Shown here in pieces: positions 10,115 through 21,435 of a stretch of DNA of 64,000 bases (positions within the stretch are counted from its first letter, which is position 1; each line of letters starts with the position of its first letter). The notes under the pieces are model-generated. The model was not told the DNA's origin, did no database searches, and worked only from the letters and a program-made list of their open reading frames with translations. Both the position numbers and the translations under genes were made by a program. The DNA comes from Clostridia bacterium UC5.1-1C12 (GTDB lineage Bacteria; Bacillota_I; Bacilli_A; Erysipelotrichales; Erysipelotrichaceae), in NCBI GenBank assembly GCA_001305055.1, contig BBZX01000003.1, positions 62,001-126,000 of the forward strand. Reading direction: 5' to 3'.

Positions 10115-10939
10115 ATGGATATGAATGCAATCATTGCACAGGCAGCGGCAGGAGTTTTAATTGTCCTGCTGGGTATTTTTATTTATCGTCATTTCCCTTT
10201 AAAGGCAGATGGCAAAACGATGATACTGGGAGCGTTGTTTATCATTCTCAGTCTGATTGTATCGATGTTTACGGTTCGAATTCCACTGTTTGGGATCGAT
10301 TCCCTCAGGATAGGATTCACTCAGGTAATGCTTGTTGTCGGCGGATCTTTGATTGCGCCCGGCTGGGCATTTATTATGGGAATTGTCTATGATCTATTGG
10401 GATTGCTGGTCAATCCAACATCTTTTCCATTTCTTGGCTTTACGCTTGGAAATATTCTGGTGTGCGTGATTCCTTCGCTTTGGTATCACAGCGGCAAAAC
10501 AAAAAAACTAACGGATCATAATATGATGATGGCGGTGGATATAAGTCTAGTTATCTTATGTATCCTGTCGATTATATTTATTGTAGTGAATGATGAAGTG
10601 AACATTAATTCGTCTGCGGTTCCCTTCGAGTTATGGATGAAATTTACCGCCGGTTTCATTTGTGTGGCGGTGTCTTCCATATTAATTCTGGCGCTTCATT
10701 TTATTAAAAATAAGATGCCCCAAGCGAATCTGCATGAATTGACTAATTGGATGATGGTCGTATTGCTGATTGAGGTATGTATTCAGTTTGGCTGTACGCC
10801 AATATGGCTGCAGGTGATGTATGGAATTCCATGGGCAGCTTCACTGTTTGTGAGAATTGTGAAAGCATGCGTCATGATACCGCTTAATGTATTGATCGGC
10901 TACAACATCCTGAAGGTAGTTCGCAGAATTAAGGCATAA
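10115..10939 (+). CDS. folT: ECF transporter S component, folate (FolT) family
   Basis: This 274-residue membrane protein has about seven hydrophobic segments. It carries the FolT-family stretch IDSLRIGFTQVMLVVGG, then GIVYDLLGLLVNP and PFLGFTLGN. S components bind the vitamin and work with shared EcfA/EcfT energising proteins encoded elsewhere. Position right after folC supports folate as the substrate. The ribosome binding site is weak (AAGTAGGTAAG), which would suit translational control by the upstream leader. The N-terminal helix before the S-component core makes it longer than most FolT. Confidence 0.75.
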   Translation: MDMNAIIAQAAAGVLIVLLGIFIYRHFPLKADGKTMILGALFIILSLIVSMFTVRIPLFGIDSLRIGFTQVMLVVGGSLIAPGWAFIMGIVYDLLGLLVNPTSFPFLGFTLGNILVCVIPSLWYHSGKTKKLTDHNMMMAVDISLVILCILSIIFIVVNDEVNINSSAVPFELWMKFTAGFICVAVSSILILALHFIKNKMPQANLHELTNWMMVVLLIEVCIQFGCTPIWLQVMYGIPWAASLFVRIVKACVMIPLNVLIGYNILKVVRRIKA

Positions 10940-10943
10940 TCCT

Positions 10944-10973
10944 TGGCTTTTCTAACAAAAAAGCCTTTTTTTA
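10944..10973 (+). terminator. Rho-independent terminator after folT
   Basis: GGCTTTT / AAAAAGCC hairpin followed by seven T. Confidence 0.85.
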
Positions 10974-11019
10974 TTAGTCAAACGGCGCTATAATTATACA
11001 GTGAAAGTGAGGCTGCAAT

Positions 11020-11984
11020 ATGTTAACAGAAATGATTAATAAAATTAAAGGCAAGGGAACTAAAATTGTATTCCCAGAAGGTAATGATGCCCGTGTATTA
11101 GAAGCTGCGATTCGTTTGAAGAACGATGAAATTCTGGCTCCGATCCTGCTTGGCAATATTGAGGAGATCAATGCGCTGGCTGCATCAAAGGGATGGAGTA
11201 CAGACGGCCTTGAAATGATTGATATCGCTCAAGATCCACGAATGGATGAATTTGTTGCGAAAATGGTTGAATTAAGAAAAGGTAAAATGGATGAAGAAGC
11301 ATGCCGTAAAGCATTGTCTAAATCTAATTACTTTGGCACTATGTTAGTAAAAATGGGCTTTGCTGACGGCTTAGTTGGCGGTGCTACTTATTCTACGGCG
11401 GATACTGTTCGCCCGGCTTTACAGTTGGTAAAGACAAAACCAGGCAGTAAGTTGGTATCAAGCTGCTTCATTCTGTTTAAGGATGATCAGAAACTGGCTA
11501 TGGGTGACTGCGCAATCAACATTGATCCAAGTGATGAGGATTTAGTTGAGATTGCGGTTGAAACTGCTAAGACGGCAAGAGTATTCGGCATTGAGCCTAA
11601 GGTTGGTTTATTGTCTTATTCGACAAAAGGCTCCGGCAAGGGTCCGGCTGTTGATAAGGTAGTCAGCGCATGCGAAAAGCTGGCAGCTATGGATTTAGAT
11701 TTTGATGTTGACGGTGAATTCCAATTTGACGCGGCCGTATCACCGGTTGTAGCTGCTCAGAAGGCTCCGAATTCTAAGTTGCCGGTCACTGCAATACATT
11801 TGTATTCCCTAATATTGAGGCAGGTAACATCGGATATAAGATTGCTGCCCGTTTAGGCGGCTATGAAGCGGTAGGACCGATTCTGCAGGGATTAAACGCG
11901 CCGATCAACGATCTGTCACGCGGCTGTAATACTGAGGAAGTATATAAGCTGGCAATCATTACTGCGGCACAGAAATACATCTAA
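11020..11984 (+). CDS. pta: Phosphate acetyltransferase (one frameshift)
   Basis: Pta interconverts acetyl-CoA and acetyl phosphate in acetate fermentation. Visible blocks are [19 protein letters not shown] at the N terminus, [19 protein letters not shown] and [12 protein letters not shown] frameshift near 11776 (AAGTTGCC for AAGGTTGCC, one G lost) separates these from the C-terminal [30 protein letters not shown] and TAAQKYI. Corrected length is about 321 residues, typical of the single-domain enzyme. No ackA is in the window. Confidence 0.95.
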
Positions 11985-11997
11985 TAGAGAAATTAAG

Positions 11998-12036
11998 AAA
12001 CTGCTTTGGGTCTGGGGATCTGAAGCGGTTTTTTCT
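11998..12036 (+). terminator. Rho-independent terminator after pta
   Basis: AAACTGCTT pairs with AAGCGGTTT (one G-U pair), followed by T6. Confidence 0.75.
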
Positions 12037-12068
12037 GTTATTTTATAAAGAAAATGAATTGTTTTTGA

Positions 12069-12317
12069 ATTCTTAAGGCCGCATTTAACGTTATAAGCAT
12101 TTATATTCCATATTCAAAAGATATTTTTTGTGAACAGGCCGAAGATTTAATTGTATATTTAAGTGAATTTGCGGATTATCCATTTGACACTAAAGATAAG
12201 GTCTTTAGCTTAGAGGATTACGTTGAAAACTTAGGTTTATCGTTCTGGCGTGAACAGGAATTTCATTCAAAATCGCTTAATGATCCTGAGTGTCTGTCAA
12301 AGAACCCCGAGAATTAA
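12069..12317 (+). pseudogene. Start-less reading frame, probable gene remnant
   Basis: The frame is open for 82 codons and has protein-like composition (EQAEDLIVYLSEFADYPF, FSLEDYVENLGLSFWREQEF). It has no ATG, GTG or TTG with a ribosome binding site in a sensible place. It may be the C-terminal remnant of a lost gene, or a small gene with a frameshift near 12065. The family is not recognised. Confidence 0.35.
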
Positions 12318-12958
12318 GAAGATGAGAGAAAATATTTGCATTTTCAAATAATGAGAACGGATGGGGAAATTTTTAATTAGTATTTTATCAATAAGTTGGC
12401 AATTATAAGGACTCTGAGGCAGTTTTTTGTTTGCTTTTAACCTTTTTAAAAAAGTGAATTAGGGAATTATAATTACTAAAATTATAATTCCCTAAAGAAG
12501 TGAGGTCATGGGTTTTTATTAGCAGAACTGTTTGAACTATAAGTGAAATAAACAAACATGAAACAACAATGAATTACAGATTTGGTCTTGTTGTTTTTTT
12601 TGTTTGGCATCTGCTTATGATGCATAAAATTTCTGAAAGAAAATCAAAATTTGACATTCTATCAGATTATTTTATGCATATAGTAGAATGATCTGAACTT
12701 CTCTTTTACATAACACATGGGAATGAAATCCTCATGAAAAATTTGGGAATTATCAGATAAAAAGATAATAAGCCCATTAAATCAGTCGTTTTGAGAATTG
12801 AAAAAATTAGGCATAGGAAATATTAGGATTTAATGCATTCTTTTAATTATCGCTTTTTCATGTAAGGGTTTACAAATTTTCCACTTTTGGCGTGAAAAGG
12901 GTAGAAATCTTTGCACAAATTAGCTATACTATATCTAAGAAAGATCCGGGGGGATTTA
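12318..12958. other. Long intergenic region upstream of glgC with inverted repeat and terminator
   Basis: No convincing gene is visible. The stretch contains a perfect 16-base inverted repeat (TTAGGGAATTATAATT and its complement, 12459-12495) with a five-base loop. About 65 bases later comes a terminator-like hairpin (AAACAACAA / TTGTTGTTT plus T run, 12561-12602). The last 100 bases probably hold the glgCDA promoter; TATACT and TATATC boxes lie just upstream of the glgC ribosome binding site. Confidence 0.5.
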
Positions 12959-12961
12959 ATT

Positions 12962-14092
12962 ATGAGACAACAAAATATGTTAGCTATGATCCTGGCAGGC
13001 GGGCGTGGAACACGCTTGGAAGCTCTGACTAAGAAAGTAGCAAAGCCAGCTGTTTTCTACGGCGGTAAATATCGAATCATCGATTTCCCGTTAAGCAACT
13101 GTGCTAACTCAGGCATTGACATCGTCGGTGTACTGACGCAATATGAATCAGTTCTTCTTAATTCATATGTTGCAGGCGGAACGCACTGGGGCCTAGATGC
13201 CAAAGACAGTGGCGTATTTGTACTGCCGCCGCGTGAAAAAGATCAGACTGAATTCAATGTTTATCGAGGAACAGCTGATGCGATTACACAAAATATCGAT
13301 TTTATCGATGGTTACAATCCGGAATATGTACTGATTTTATCAGGTGATCATATTTACAAGATGAACTATGCAAAAATGCTGGCTCATCATAAAGCCTGCA
13401 ACGCAGATTGTACGATTGCAGTATTGCCGGTGCCGATGAAGGAAGCAAGCCGATTCGGTATCATGAATACGGATGAAACTGACCGTATTATTGAGTTTGA
13501 GGAAAAACCGGCTCAGCCTAAGAGCAATCTTGCTTCAATGGGCATTTACATCTTTAATTGGAAGCTGCTTCGTAAAATGTTAGTAGCTGATGACGCAAAT
13601 CCTAACTCAAAGCATGACTTTGGCAAAGACATTATTCCTACCATGCTGAATGACGGCAAACGTTTGTTTGCTTGGAGCTTCAGCGGTTATTGGAAGGATG
13701 TTGGAACGATCGACAGTCTTTGGGAAGCCAATATGGACTTGCTTAATAAAAATAATGAATTGGATCTGAATGATCCTGACTGGAAAATTTATACACAGGA
13801 TTCTGCAGCGCGTCCGCATACGATCTGTGATCATGGATCAGTTTCACGAGCCTTTATCAATCAGGGCTGTGTGATTGACGGTAAAGTGAAGAATTCAGTA
13901 TTATTTACAAATGTTAAGGTTGAAAAAGATGCGGTTGTAAATGATGCTGTTGTATTCCCTAACGTCGAAATCGGCGAAGGGGCAGTAATTAACCGAGTTA
14001 TTATTGCGGAAGGTATTAAGATTGCTGCCGGTGCCGTTGTTGGTGATCCGAAGAGCGATAAGATTGAATTAATCGCTAAAAATGTGAGGTGA
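12962..14092 (+). CDS. glgC: Glucose-1-phosphate adenylyltransferase
   Basis: GlgC makes ADP-glucose, the committed step of glycogen synthesis. The intact 376-residue protein starts at ATG 12962 after GGGGGGAT. An upstream in-frame TTG has no such site. The nucleotide-binding motif [37 protein letters not shown] and the C-terminal left-handed beta-helix repeats ([18 protein letters not shown]) are all present. It is first in the glgC-glgD-glgA operon. Confidence 0.97.
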   Translation: MRQQNMLAMILAGGRGTRLEALTKKVAKPAVFYGGKYRIIDFPLSNCANSGIDIVGVLTQYESVLLNSYVAGGTHWGLDAKDSGVFVLPPREKDQTEFNVYRGTADAITQNIDFIDGYNPEYVLILSGDHIYKMNYAKMLAHHKACNADCTIAVLPVPMKEASRFGIMNTDETDRIIEFEEKPAQPKSNLASMGIYIFNWKLLRKMLVADDANPNSKHDFGKDIIPTMLNDGKRLFAWSFSGYWKDVGTIDSLWEANMDLLNKNNELDLNDPDWKIYTQDSAARPHTICDHGSVSRAFINQGCVIDGKVKNSVLFTNVKVEKDAVVNDAVVFPNVEIGEGAVINRVIIAEGIKIAAGAVVGDPKSDKIELIAKNVR

Positions 14093-14099
14093 GCAGGAT

Positions 14100-15215
14100 A
14101 TGTGTAACGCTTTAGGTATTGTCACCTTTCCAGGTGCTAATGTTCAGGTAAATGGTTTAGAAGAATATCGTCCGGTGGGAGCTTTCTCATTCCTGGGCCG
14201 TTATCGTATGCTTGATTTTCCGATTTCTAATATGACGAATTCAGGTATTGAACAAATTCAGGTTTATTTAAAAGAAAAGCCTCGTTCTGTAATTGAACAT
14301 TTAGGAACAGGCCGCCATTACAATATTAATTCAAAGCGCGGTGGTTTAAGAATTTTGTATGGTGAAAACAAACCGGAATCAAGTTTTTATAACCATGATA
14401 TCGCAAGCTTTAAGGCTAATTTGAGTTATATCGAAGGTGCTAATTTCCAATATGTTATTTTGGCGCCAAGCTATATGGTCTACAGTATGGATTATGATAA
14501 GCTGCTGAATGAGCATATTGAGAGCGGTGCTGATGTTACAGTTGTATATAAGAGTGTTGATAATGCTAAAACTAACTTTATCAATTGTGATACATTGAAT
14601 TTGAATAAGCAAAAAGGTGTATTGTCTATTGATAAGAACCGCGGGAATTATAAAGCACGCAATATTTCAATGGAAACATATGTATTGTCTAAAGAATTGT
14701 TTATCGATTTAATACAGAAGGCTGTTAAAACCAGTTCTCTGTATTGGTTCAGAGATATTCTGAATGATGAATGCTCTGAACTGGATGTACGAGGTTATTC
14801 ATTCCGTGGTTATCTGGCGGCTATCACTGATCTTACTGCTTATTATGAAGCAAATATGGAATTGATCAATATTGATACAGCAAATCAGATTTTCATGGAA
14901 GATTGGCCAATCTATACACGTACTAATGATTCTGCGCCTACTCACTATACGGATACATCTTCTGTAATGCATGCAGTGATTTCTAATGGCTGCCGCATTG
15001 AGGGAACTGTTGAGAATAGTGTTATCGGACGCGGCTGTACAATCAAAGCGGGTGCTATTGTGAAGAACAGCGTTGTTTTGCCAGGCTGCTACATCGGTGA
15101 AGATGTTATTCTGGATAACGTTGTTGTAGATAAGAAAGCAAGAATCACACGTATGAAAGAAGTAGTAGGTATCTGCGGCTCTCCTGCGTATGTTCGGAGA
15201 GGAGATAAAATCTAA
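14100..15215 (+). CDS. glgD: GlgD, non-catalytic ADP-glucose pyrophosphorylase subunit
   Basis: The intact 371-residue GlgC paralogue retains the fold (GRYRMLDFPISNMTNSGI, and a C-terminal hexapeptide-repeat helix: NSVIGRGCTIKAGAIVKNSV). At the N terminus it reads IVTFPGANVQVNGLEEYRP where GlgC has the catalytic GGRGTRL loop. In Firmicutes GlgD forms a heteromer with GlgC and raises its activity. The stop overlaps the glgA start by one base (TAATG). Confidence 0.95.
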   Translation: MCNALGIVTFPGANVQVNGLEEYRPVGAFSFLGRYRMLDFPISNMTNSGIEQIQVYLKEKPRSVIEHLGTGRHYNINSKRGGLRILYGENKPESSFYNHDIASFKANLSYIEGANFQYVILAPSYMVYSMDYDKLLNEHIESGADVTVVYKSVDNAKTNFINCDTLNLNKQKGVLSIDKNRGNYKARNISMETYVLSKELFIDLIQKAVKTSSLYWFRDILNDECSELDVRGYSFRGYLAAITDLTAYYEANMELINIDTANQIFMEDWPIYTRTNDSAPTHYTDTSSVMHAVISNGCRIEGTVENSVIGRGCTIKAGAIVKNSVVLPGCYIGEDVILDNVVVDKKARITRMKEVVGICGSPAYVRRGDKI

Positions 15216-16653
15216 TGGAAAGAATTCTGCTTGTAGCTGCTGAGGGACTGCCTTTTGTTAAGAGCGGTGGATTGGCGGATGTAATTGGTTCGCTGCCCTA
15301 TGAGTTTAAGAAAAAAGGGTATGATGTTCGGGTAGTTTTACCGATGTATCGTAAAATCGCGTTGAACTGGCGTGATAAGATGACACATCTGCGTTCATAT
15401 ACGGTTAGTATCAATTATTCAGAAACACCGGTTAATTTGTATTATTACATCCTTGACGGTGTAACATTCTACTTTATTGAGAATGCTGGTTATTTTGAAA
15501 GAGAAGGACTGTATGGCTATATTGATGATGGTGAGCGTTTTGCTTACTATCAGAAGGCTGTTCTTGAAATGTGCAATCAGTTGGATTATTTCCCTGATAT
15601 TATGCACACTCATGACTGGCATACAGGTATGATTCCTGCAATGTGCAAAGAAAATTACAATCATGATCCAAGATATCGTCATATTAAACATGTTTATACC
15701 ATTCATAATCTAGCCTATCAGGGTAATTTCCCGGTTGAAATGCTGGAGCCTTGTTTAGGATTAGGACATTATGTATTTGATAATGGTAATGTTCGTTTTG
15801 ACGGCGGTATCAGCTTCATGAAATCAGGTATTGTTTATGCCGATAAAGTAACAACCGTATCTCCGTCTTATGCACAGGAAATCAAGACTCCGCAGTACGG
15901 CGAGCATCTTGAAACGGTTTTGCGTTATCGTGAACCAGATTTGTGCGGTATTGTAAATGGTATCGATATTAATCTGTGGAATCCTAAAACAGACAATCTG
16001 ATTGCATCGAATTATACCCTGACGACTTATAAAAAAGGCAAGGGTAAGAATAAGACAGAATTGCAAAAGGAACTTGGTTTAACGGTTGATGAAAATGTAA
16101 TGCTGATTAGTGTAGTATCACGTCTGACATGGCAAAAGGGTATTTATTTGATGATTGAACAATTATTTAATATTTGCTCACAGCCAATTCAGTTAGTCGT
16201 TCTAGCAGCGGTGAAGCGGGCCTTGAGGAAAAACTGCGTGAAGCAGAACATGCTAATAAGGGTAAGGTATGCTTCTACTGCGGATATAATGAGGCATTAT
16301 CTCATAAAATCTATGCAGCTTCAGATTTATTTCTGATGCCGTCGCTGTTTGAACCATGCGGTATTTCTCAGTTGATTTCAATGCGTTATGGTACACTGCC
16401 TCTGGTTAGAGAAACAGGTGGTCTTCGTGATACAGTACATGCCTATAATGAATACACTCAGGAAGGAAATGGCTTCAGTTTTACGAATTATAACAGCAAT
16501 GATATGATGCATGTTTTGTGGGAGGCAATTGATGTCTACTACAACCGTCCGGATATGTGGAAACAGATCGTTAAGAATGCGATGAAGACAGATGTATCTT
16601 GGTCTACATCAGCTGAATTCTATCTTGGCGTATTCCGCGAAATCGCCGGATAA
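15215..16653 (+). CDS. glgA: Glycogen synthase (one frameshift)
   Basis: This GT5 enzyme elongates alpha-1,4 glucan from ADP-glucose. Seen are KSGGLADVIGSLPYEF with the ADP-glucose-binding KSGGL, HDWHTGMIPAM, VYTIHNLAYQGNF, VSRLTWQKG and PSLFEPCGISQL. The frame breaks near 16205 where CTAGCAGC should read CTAGGCAGC (VLGSGEAGLEEKL). Corrected length is about 479 residues, normal for GlgA. It is translationally coupled to glgD. Confidence 0.96.
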
Positions 16654-16665
16654 ATTTCGATTCAG

Positions 16666-16698
16666 AGGGTCTCACTGTAAAGTGGGATCTTTTTTTAT
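16666..16698 (+). terminator. Rho-independent terminator of the glgCDA operon
   Basis: GGGTCTCACT pairs with AGTGGGATCT through G-U pairs and is followed by T7. Confidence 0.75.
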
Positions 16699-16774
16699 AT
16701 TAGCGAAAGGATTGACTAAATTCATTGAACAAGTAATAATGATAATTAGATAATGAATCGGAGAGGAATGGCTC

Positions 16775-17524
16775 ATGAAAAAGAAAATATTCATAATGTT
16801 GGAATTGCTGCTGGCAGGAGTGTTTGTTTTCAGTGCTTATAAAATAATGGTAATGAGTCAGAAAAGCAACGATTCTGAATCTTATTATAATGAAATCAGA
16901 AATATCCAGTATAATGAACAGATCCATGATCAAGTATCACCTGTTGAAGAGATTCCATATAAAAAAGTATTGCAGGATCTGAAGGCAAGTAATGATGATG
17001 TTTTAGGATGGATCAAAATTGAAGAAACGAAAGTGGATTATCCGTTGGCTGCCGGTATAGATAATGCTTATTATTTAAGTCATTTGATTGATAAAACGGT
17101 AAACGAGTACGGTTCAATTTTTATGGATATGCGCAATAGTTCAGATTTCAGTGATCGTCATACGGTACTTTATGGACATAATGCCCTTAATGGCACGATG
17201 TTTGGTTCATTAAAAAAATATAATGATGATGCTTATTTAAAAGAACATCCTTTCATAACTGTCTATCAGGAGAATCAAATGCTTGTTTATGAAGTGTTTG
17301 GCGCTAAAGAGATAAATGTGACATCAGATATATATAAATTTGATTTCATTAATGAGGACGCGTTTACTGAATTTACTCAAGCATTATGCACTCAACTGAA
17401 TGTTGATGCTGAACTGGACAGTGAGGATCGGATTTTAACACTTTCAACATGTACAGACTTTAATGATTCAAAACGATTTATTGTCTGCGCAAAGCTTATC
17501 GAAGTAAAACCGAACAATAATTAA
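16775..17524 (+). CDS. srtB: Class B sortase
   Basis: This 249-residue membrane-anchored transpeptidase attaches surface proteins to peptidoglycan. An N-terminal membrane helix (residues 4-26) is followed by the sortase B pattern: VDYPLAAGIDNAYYLSHL, GSIFMDMRN, the catalytic-histidine motif LYGHN, TLSTCT with the active-site cysteine, and the DSKRF arginine. The likely substrate, a cell-wall-anchored protein, is encoded immediately downstream in the same direction. Confidence 0.92.
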   Translation: MKKKIFIMLELLLAGVFVFSAYKIMVMSQKSNDSESYYNEIRNIQYNEQIHDQVSPVEEIPYKKVLQDLKASNDDVLGWIKIEETKVDYPLAAGIDNAYYLSHLIDKTVNEYGSIFMDMRNSSDFSDRHTVLYGHNALNGTMFGSLKKYNDDAYLKEHPFITVYQENQMLVYEVFGAKEINVTSDIYKFDFINEDAFTEFTQALCTQLNVDAELDSEDRILTLSTCTDFNDSKRFIVCAKLIEVKPNNN

Positions 17525-17556
17525 GACATGCTTACAAAATCCGGCATGTCTTTTTA
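17525..17556 (+). terminator. Rho-independent terminator after srtB
   Basis: GACATGC / GCATGTC hairpin followed by T5, just after the sortase stop. Confidence 0.85.
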
Positions 17557-17798
17557 TTTGTTAAGGGATGAGCAAATAATTTGAAGATTGTTTGATTGTG
17601 GACTATAATCAATCATTTATGCTTTTTTAATGCTGAAAATAGGTGTGTTCCGCCGTTTTGCCGATAAAGCGGAAAATACTCGAAAAGCTGCAAATAACGG
17701 CTTTTAAACGGAATTTATAGGAAAAACATGGAAATAAAAATTTAGTATAATATAGATGTAATCAAAAGAAACAATAAATATAAAAAAGGAGGTATAAC

Positions 17799-20700
17799 AT
17801 GAAGCAGAACAGAATAACAAAAAGAATATTAGCAGTTATGATGTCATTTCTCATGGCCTTCTCATCGATACAGGGTTATGTAAAAGCGGAAACTGAATCA
17901 ATGAATACAGAAAATGAAGAAGAAGTAATAAGTGTTAATAATCCAGAAGAAGAGTTAGACCGGATTTAATGTTGAATCAGAAGATGAGGAAGATAGTAAA
18001 AAAGATTTAGAAGATGATATCATCGATGATTCGGCAACCGGCAGTGACACTGAAGTAAAGAACCGGCGGCTACTGACAGTGATAGTATTGATCCGGCAAC
18101 CGGCAGTGATGTTGAAGAAAACACAGAAGACATAATCACTCCTGATACAGATTTCGTATGGGAAGATGTAGAAGGTGCTCAGATTTATGGTTTGTTAGGA
18201 ATGCAATATTACATGCGAAGTAATTTTGTACTTTCAAATGACGGCAATGATATTTCAAATATGATTGAAGTACCATCGGCAAAGGCATCGCTGAATGGTG
18301 TGACAATTCAGCAGGGAAATGATTATACCGTTAAGGGTGGTTCTATATTTGAATTTAAATTTGAATGGCAGCCCGACAATGCTGATCAAACAATACATGC
18401 TAATGATTATTTCACAATAGATATCGCAACGATTTCTGGATTACAGTACAGTAAGCAAACTGCTAAGACGGCTTTGCGTATCTCTGGTATTAAAGTCGGA
18501 GATTATTATTTGACTTATGAGAATAATGTATTGAAGTTTCATATTGAATTTAATGAAAACATCGAATACTTTCAAGACATCAGCGGTTTCTTTAAAGGCA
18601 GTTCAACATTTAAAGATGTAACTGATACAACTGTAAATGAATTCACTTTCATGGACAGATATCAAGGGGAATTGACCGTAGAGGAAAAACCGGAGATCAT
18701 AACTCCGCCAAGCACCCCAAGCGGTACAGCATGGAAACCGAGCTTACCCAATGATTTTAATAAAAATGAAAAACCATCATTAAAAAAGGATGTCAAATGG
18801 TTCGGCAATGATGCACATCGAATTGAATATCGTGCAGGCTTTTTGAATTAATTAAACAATATGAAAATGGAGAACCATTTCAAGGTCAAACTTATGAGAA
18901 TGTGATTCTTGTTGATGAATTAGACGCTAATCAAAAATATGTTAATTACAGCAGTGGTGCGCCTTTCTATATTGAAATACCGATTTTCTATTATGGAACT
19001 AAAAATGCCGTCGGCTATTTGGGTACTAGTAACGAAGAGGTAGTATTCAAATCTGGAACGCAAGCTGCTAATCAGCCAGGTATGACAAGCAGTTCAATTT
19101 ATATTAATAGCAGTAATTTTACTCAATTTACAAGTAATGACGGCGATGTAGAAGCATTAGTTGAAAGTACACCAAAAAGTTGGGGCATTGTAATAACGCC
19201 GGCTAATACACAAAAATTAATTATTAATTTTGGGAAATTAGGTTCTTTAGACAATGACGCGATTACGATGAATGATATAAATAATGGCTGGCGGTTAAAT
19301 AAATATTTTGAAGAATTGCAATCTAGGATAAAGACGGCTAAGCAAAATATTGATAAATATGAAAATGATTCAAATTCACCAATGGCTTTGCTTCAGACAC
19401 GACTGACTAGTCTTGAGACTAATTACAGAAAAAATGATCCATCACTCGCTTATATTGATGAGCTTAATGCATTTATTAAAGCAGCTCAGGATTATGCCGA
19501 TGATTCTACAATCGAGCCGGTGCCAGATTTGAATGTCAAAATTCAAGAAACAGCACCTAATGCTTCTGCTGATGTATTAGTATCTTTAAAGAATTATCGT
19601 AAGGATGTTGATTTATATGTTAATAACAAAGCTGCTTATATTCAAAAATGGCAGGATAAGATTGATATTTATGAAAAACGATAGAGTATTATATTCCTGA
19701 AGAGATACGAAACAATGCAGATAAAAATGCAGATGCACCAGTTTATGGATTTATTATTAAATATTGTACTGAAGTCACAAATTTATCACAGGCTACGGTG
19801 GCAAATAATGTGACGGTTAAGACGGGTACTGTAGAATATGAAAGCAGTATTATCGCAAAGCATAACTTTACTGCCGGTATCAAAGGTAATTATATCAATG
19901 GCGATGTTGTTTTAGTTAAAGCTGACAGTAAGTATGGATATAGTGAAGAAAATTTAGGTAATACGGCAGTTAAGGGCATGAAGGGTGTTGAATTTGAAGT
20001 TTATGAAAAAGGTTCTGATACACCGCTTCAATTAATGATGGCTTCAGACGGTCACTATGTTTATATTGCAGGTAATCATACAGGTGATGAGAAATTTACT
20101 CAGACTTTGGTTACCGATGCTAATGGCGCAATTGCCATCAGTTCATTACCATCAATGGGTAATTACTATTTCAAAGAAGTAAGTAATCCAAATGGATATT
20201 ATGCAGGTCAGAATGCAATGATTCCTTTCACTGTTGATAAAAATCAAATTACTTATAAGCTTGCGGAAAATGTTGCTCGTGCAATTACACTAACTAAAGT
20301 TGACGGTGATAATAACGAAGCTTTAGAAAAAGTTGAATTTGCATTGTATGATCAAGCGACTGACATTGAATTGACCGGCTTCACTAAATCTGAAGGTGCA
20401 TATATCTATGATCAAAAGGCAGCGCAAAACTGCTTACTGATGTTAAGGGTATGCTTCAGATTCGCAATCTTCCGGCAGGCAGCTTCTATTTAAAGGAAGT
20501 TAAGCCTTTAGATGGTTATAAGCCATTAGAAGGTACAAGCAATTATTTCCCATTTGATTTAACCTTGGATTTGCCTAAAGATGGCGGTAAAATTATTGAA
20601 ATCAATAATGGCAATGCAATTAAAAATTATAAAGAAGATGTTAAAGAACAGCTGTATGAATTAATGGTTATTAAAAAGGGCAGTGATGATGTTGTGCTGC

Positions 20701-21242
20701 CGAATGTTAAATTCGATTTATATACAGCTGCCGATAATCAATTGGCAGGCAGTTATGAAACTGATATAAATGGCACATTTACAGTCAGCAATTTATCAGC
20801 CGGCAGTTATTACCTTGTTGAGACACAGGGCGCTGACGGATATGATTATGATTCAAGCATTCATCATAATGTAACGCTTGGCGGTAATGATACAGTGATT
20901 ACTAAGACGATTATCAATGAAAAGAAAAAGGCACCGGTTGTTCCAACTGATCCAAGCGGTCCTTCACGGCCTGATCCGGATAAACCGACTGTAGATATTC
21001 CTGATGAGGATGTACCTTTAGGTCCTGGTGAAGAAATCGTCGATATTATTGATGAGGATGTACCTCTGTCTGACGGTGGTGCCGATGCTTTTGTTGAAAT
21101 AGAAGATGAAGAAGTGCCGCTGGGGGCAGGCAGTGAGATACCGAATACAAAAGATAACTTGTATTTCTGGATTCCGGTTCTGGTACTGTCCGCTTTAGGC
21201 ATTATGCTGTTAAATGTATTGCGCAGAAAATGTGCGGAATAG
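17799..21242 (+). CDS. Large cell-wall-anchored surface protein with SpaA/Cna-B-like domains (five frameshifts)
   Basis: The gene starts at ATG 17799 after AAAGGAGG. A signal peptide (MKQNRITKRILAVMMSFLMA) leads into an acidic Glu/Asp linker with ATGSD repeats. A long adhesin region follows, then at least three SpaA/Cna-B-like modules (VEFEVYEKGSDTPLQ, VEFALYDQATDIEL, VKFDLYTAADNQL, each ending in a YYFKEV- or YYLVET-like edge). The C terminus has a Pro/Asp linker with three DE(D/E)VPL motifs, then IPNTK, a hydrophobic helix and an RRK tail, which is a sorting signal. IPNTK differs from canonical NPQTN or LPXTG. Breaks near 17957, 18060, 18841, 19680 and 20420 are corrected by single- or double-base changes, giving about 1,150 residues. 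Confidence 0.85.
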
Positions 21243-21249
21243 AAATTAA

Positions 21250-21280
21250 AGGACAGGTCTAAGATGCTTGTCCTTTTCTT
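21250..21280 (+). terminator. Rho-independent terminator
   Basis: AGGACA / TGTCCT stem and TTTTCTTTT tail after the surface protein gene. Confidence 0.7.
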
Positions 21281-21435
21281 TTATGCATCATGGGATTAAA
21301 ACAATTCATAAATTCTGCATATTATAGAAGGAGCATATCTTTCCGCAATTTTAATTATTGTAAAATGATTGAAAAATGAACAGGATATTGTATAATTAAA
21401 ACAAATGGTAAGAGTTGAAGAAAGGACGGTCTGTG

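Noticed and set aside
17640..17720. Possible c-di-GMP-type riboswitch before the surface protein (hairpin-like TCCGC...GCGGA, GCAAA and GAAA elements)
   Set aside because: The conserved GACGCAAAGC core and receptor pairing of class I, and the class II consensus, are not visible. The resemblance is only to short common words.
17799..21242. Surface protein gene interpreted as several separate genes or a pseudogene
   Set aside because: Signal peptide, domain order and sorting signal line up across the breaks, and each break is repaired by one or two bases in short runs. A single intact gene with sequence errors explains it best.
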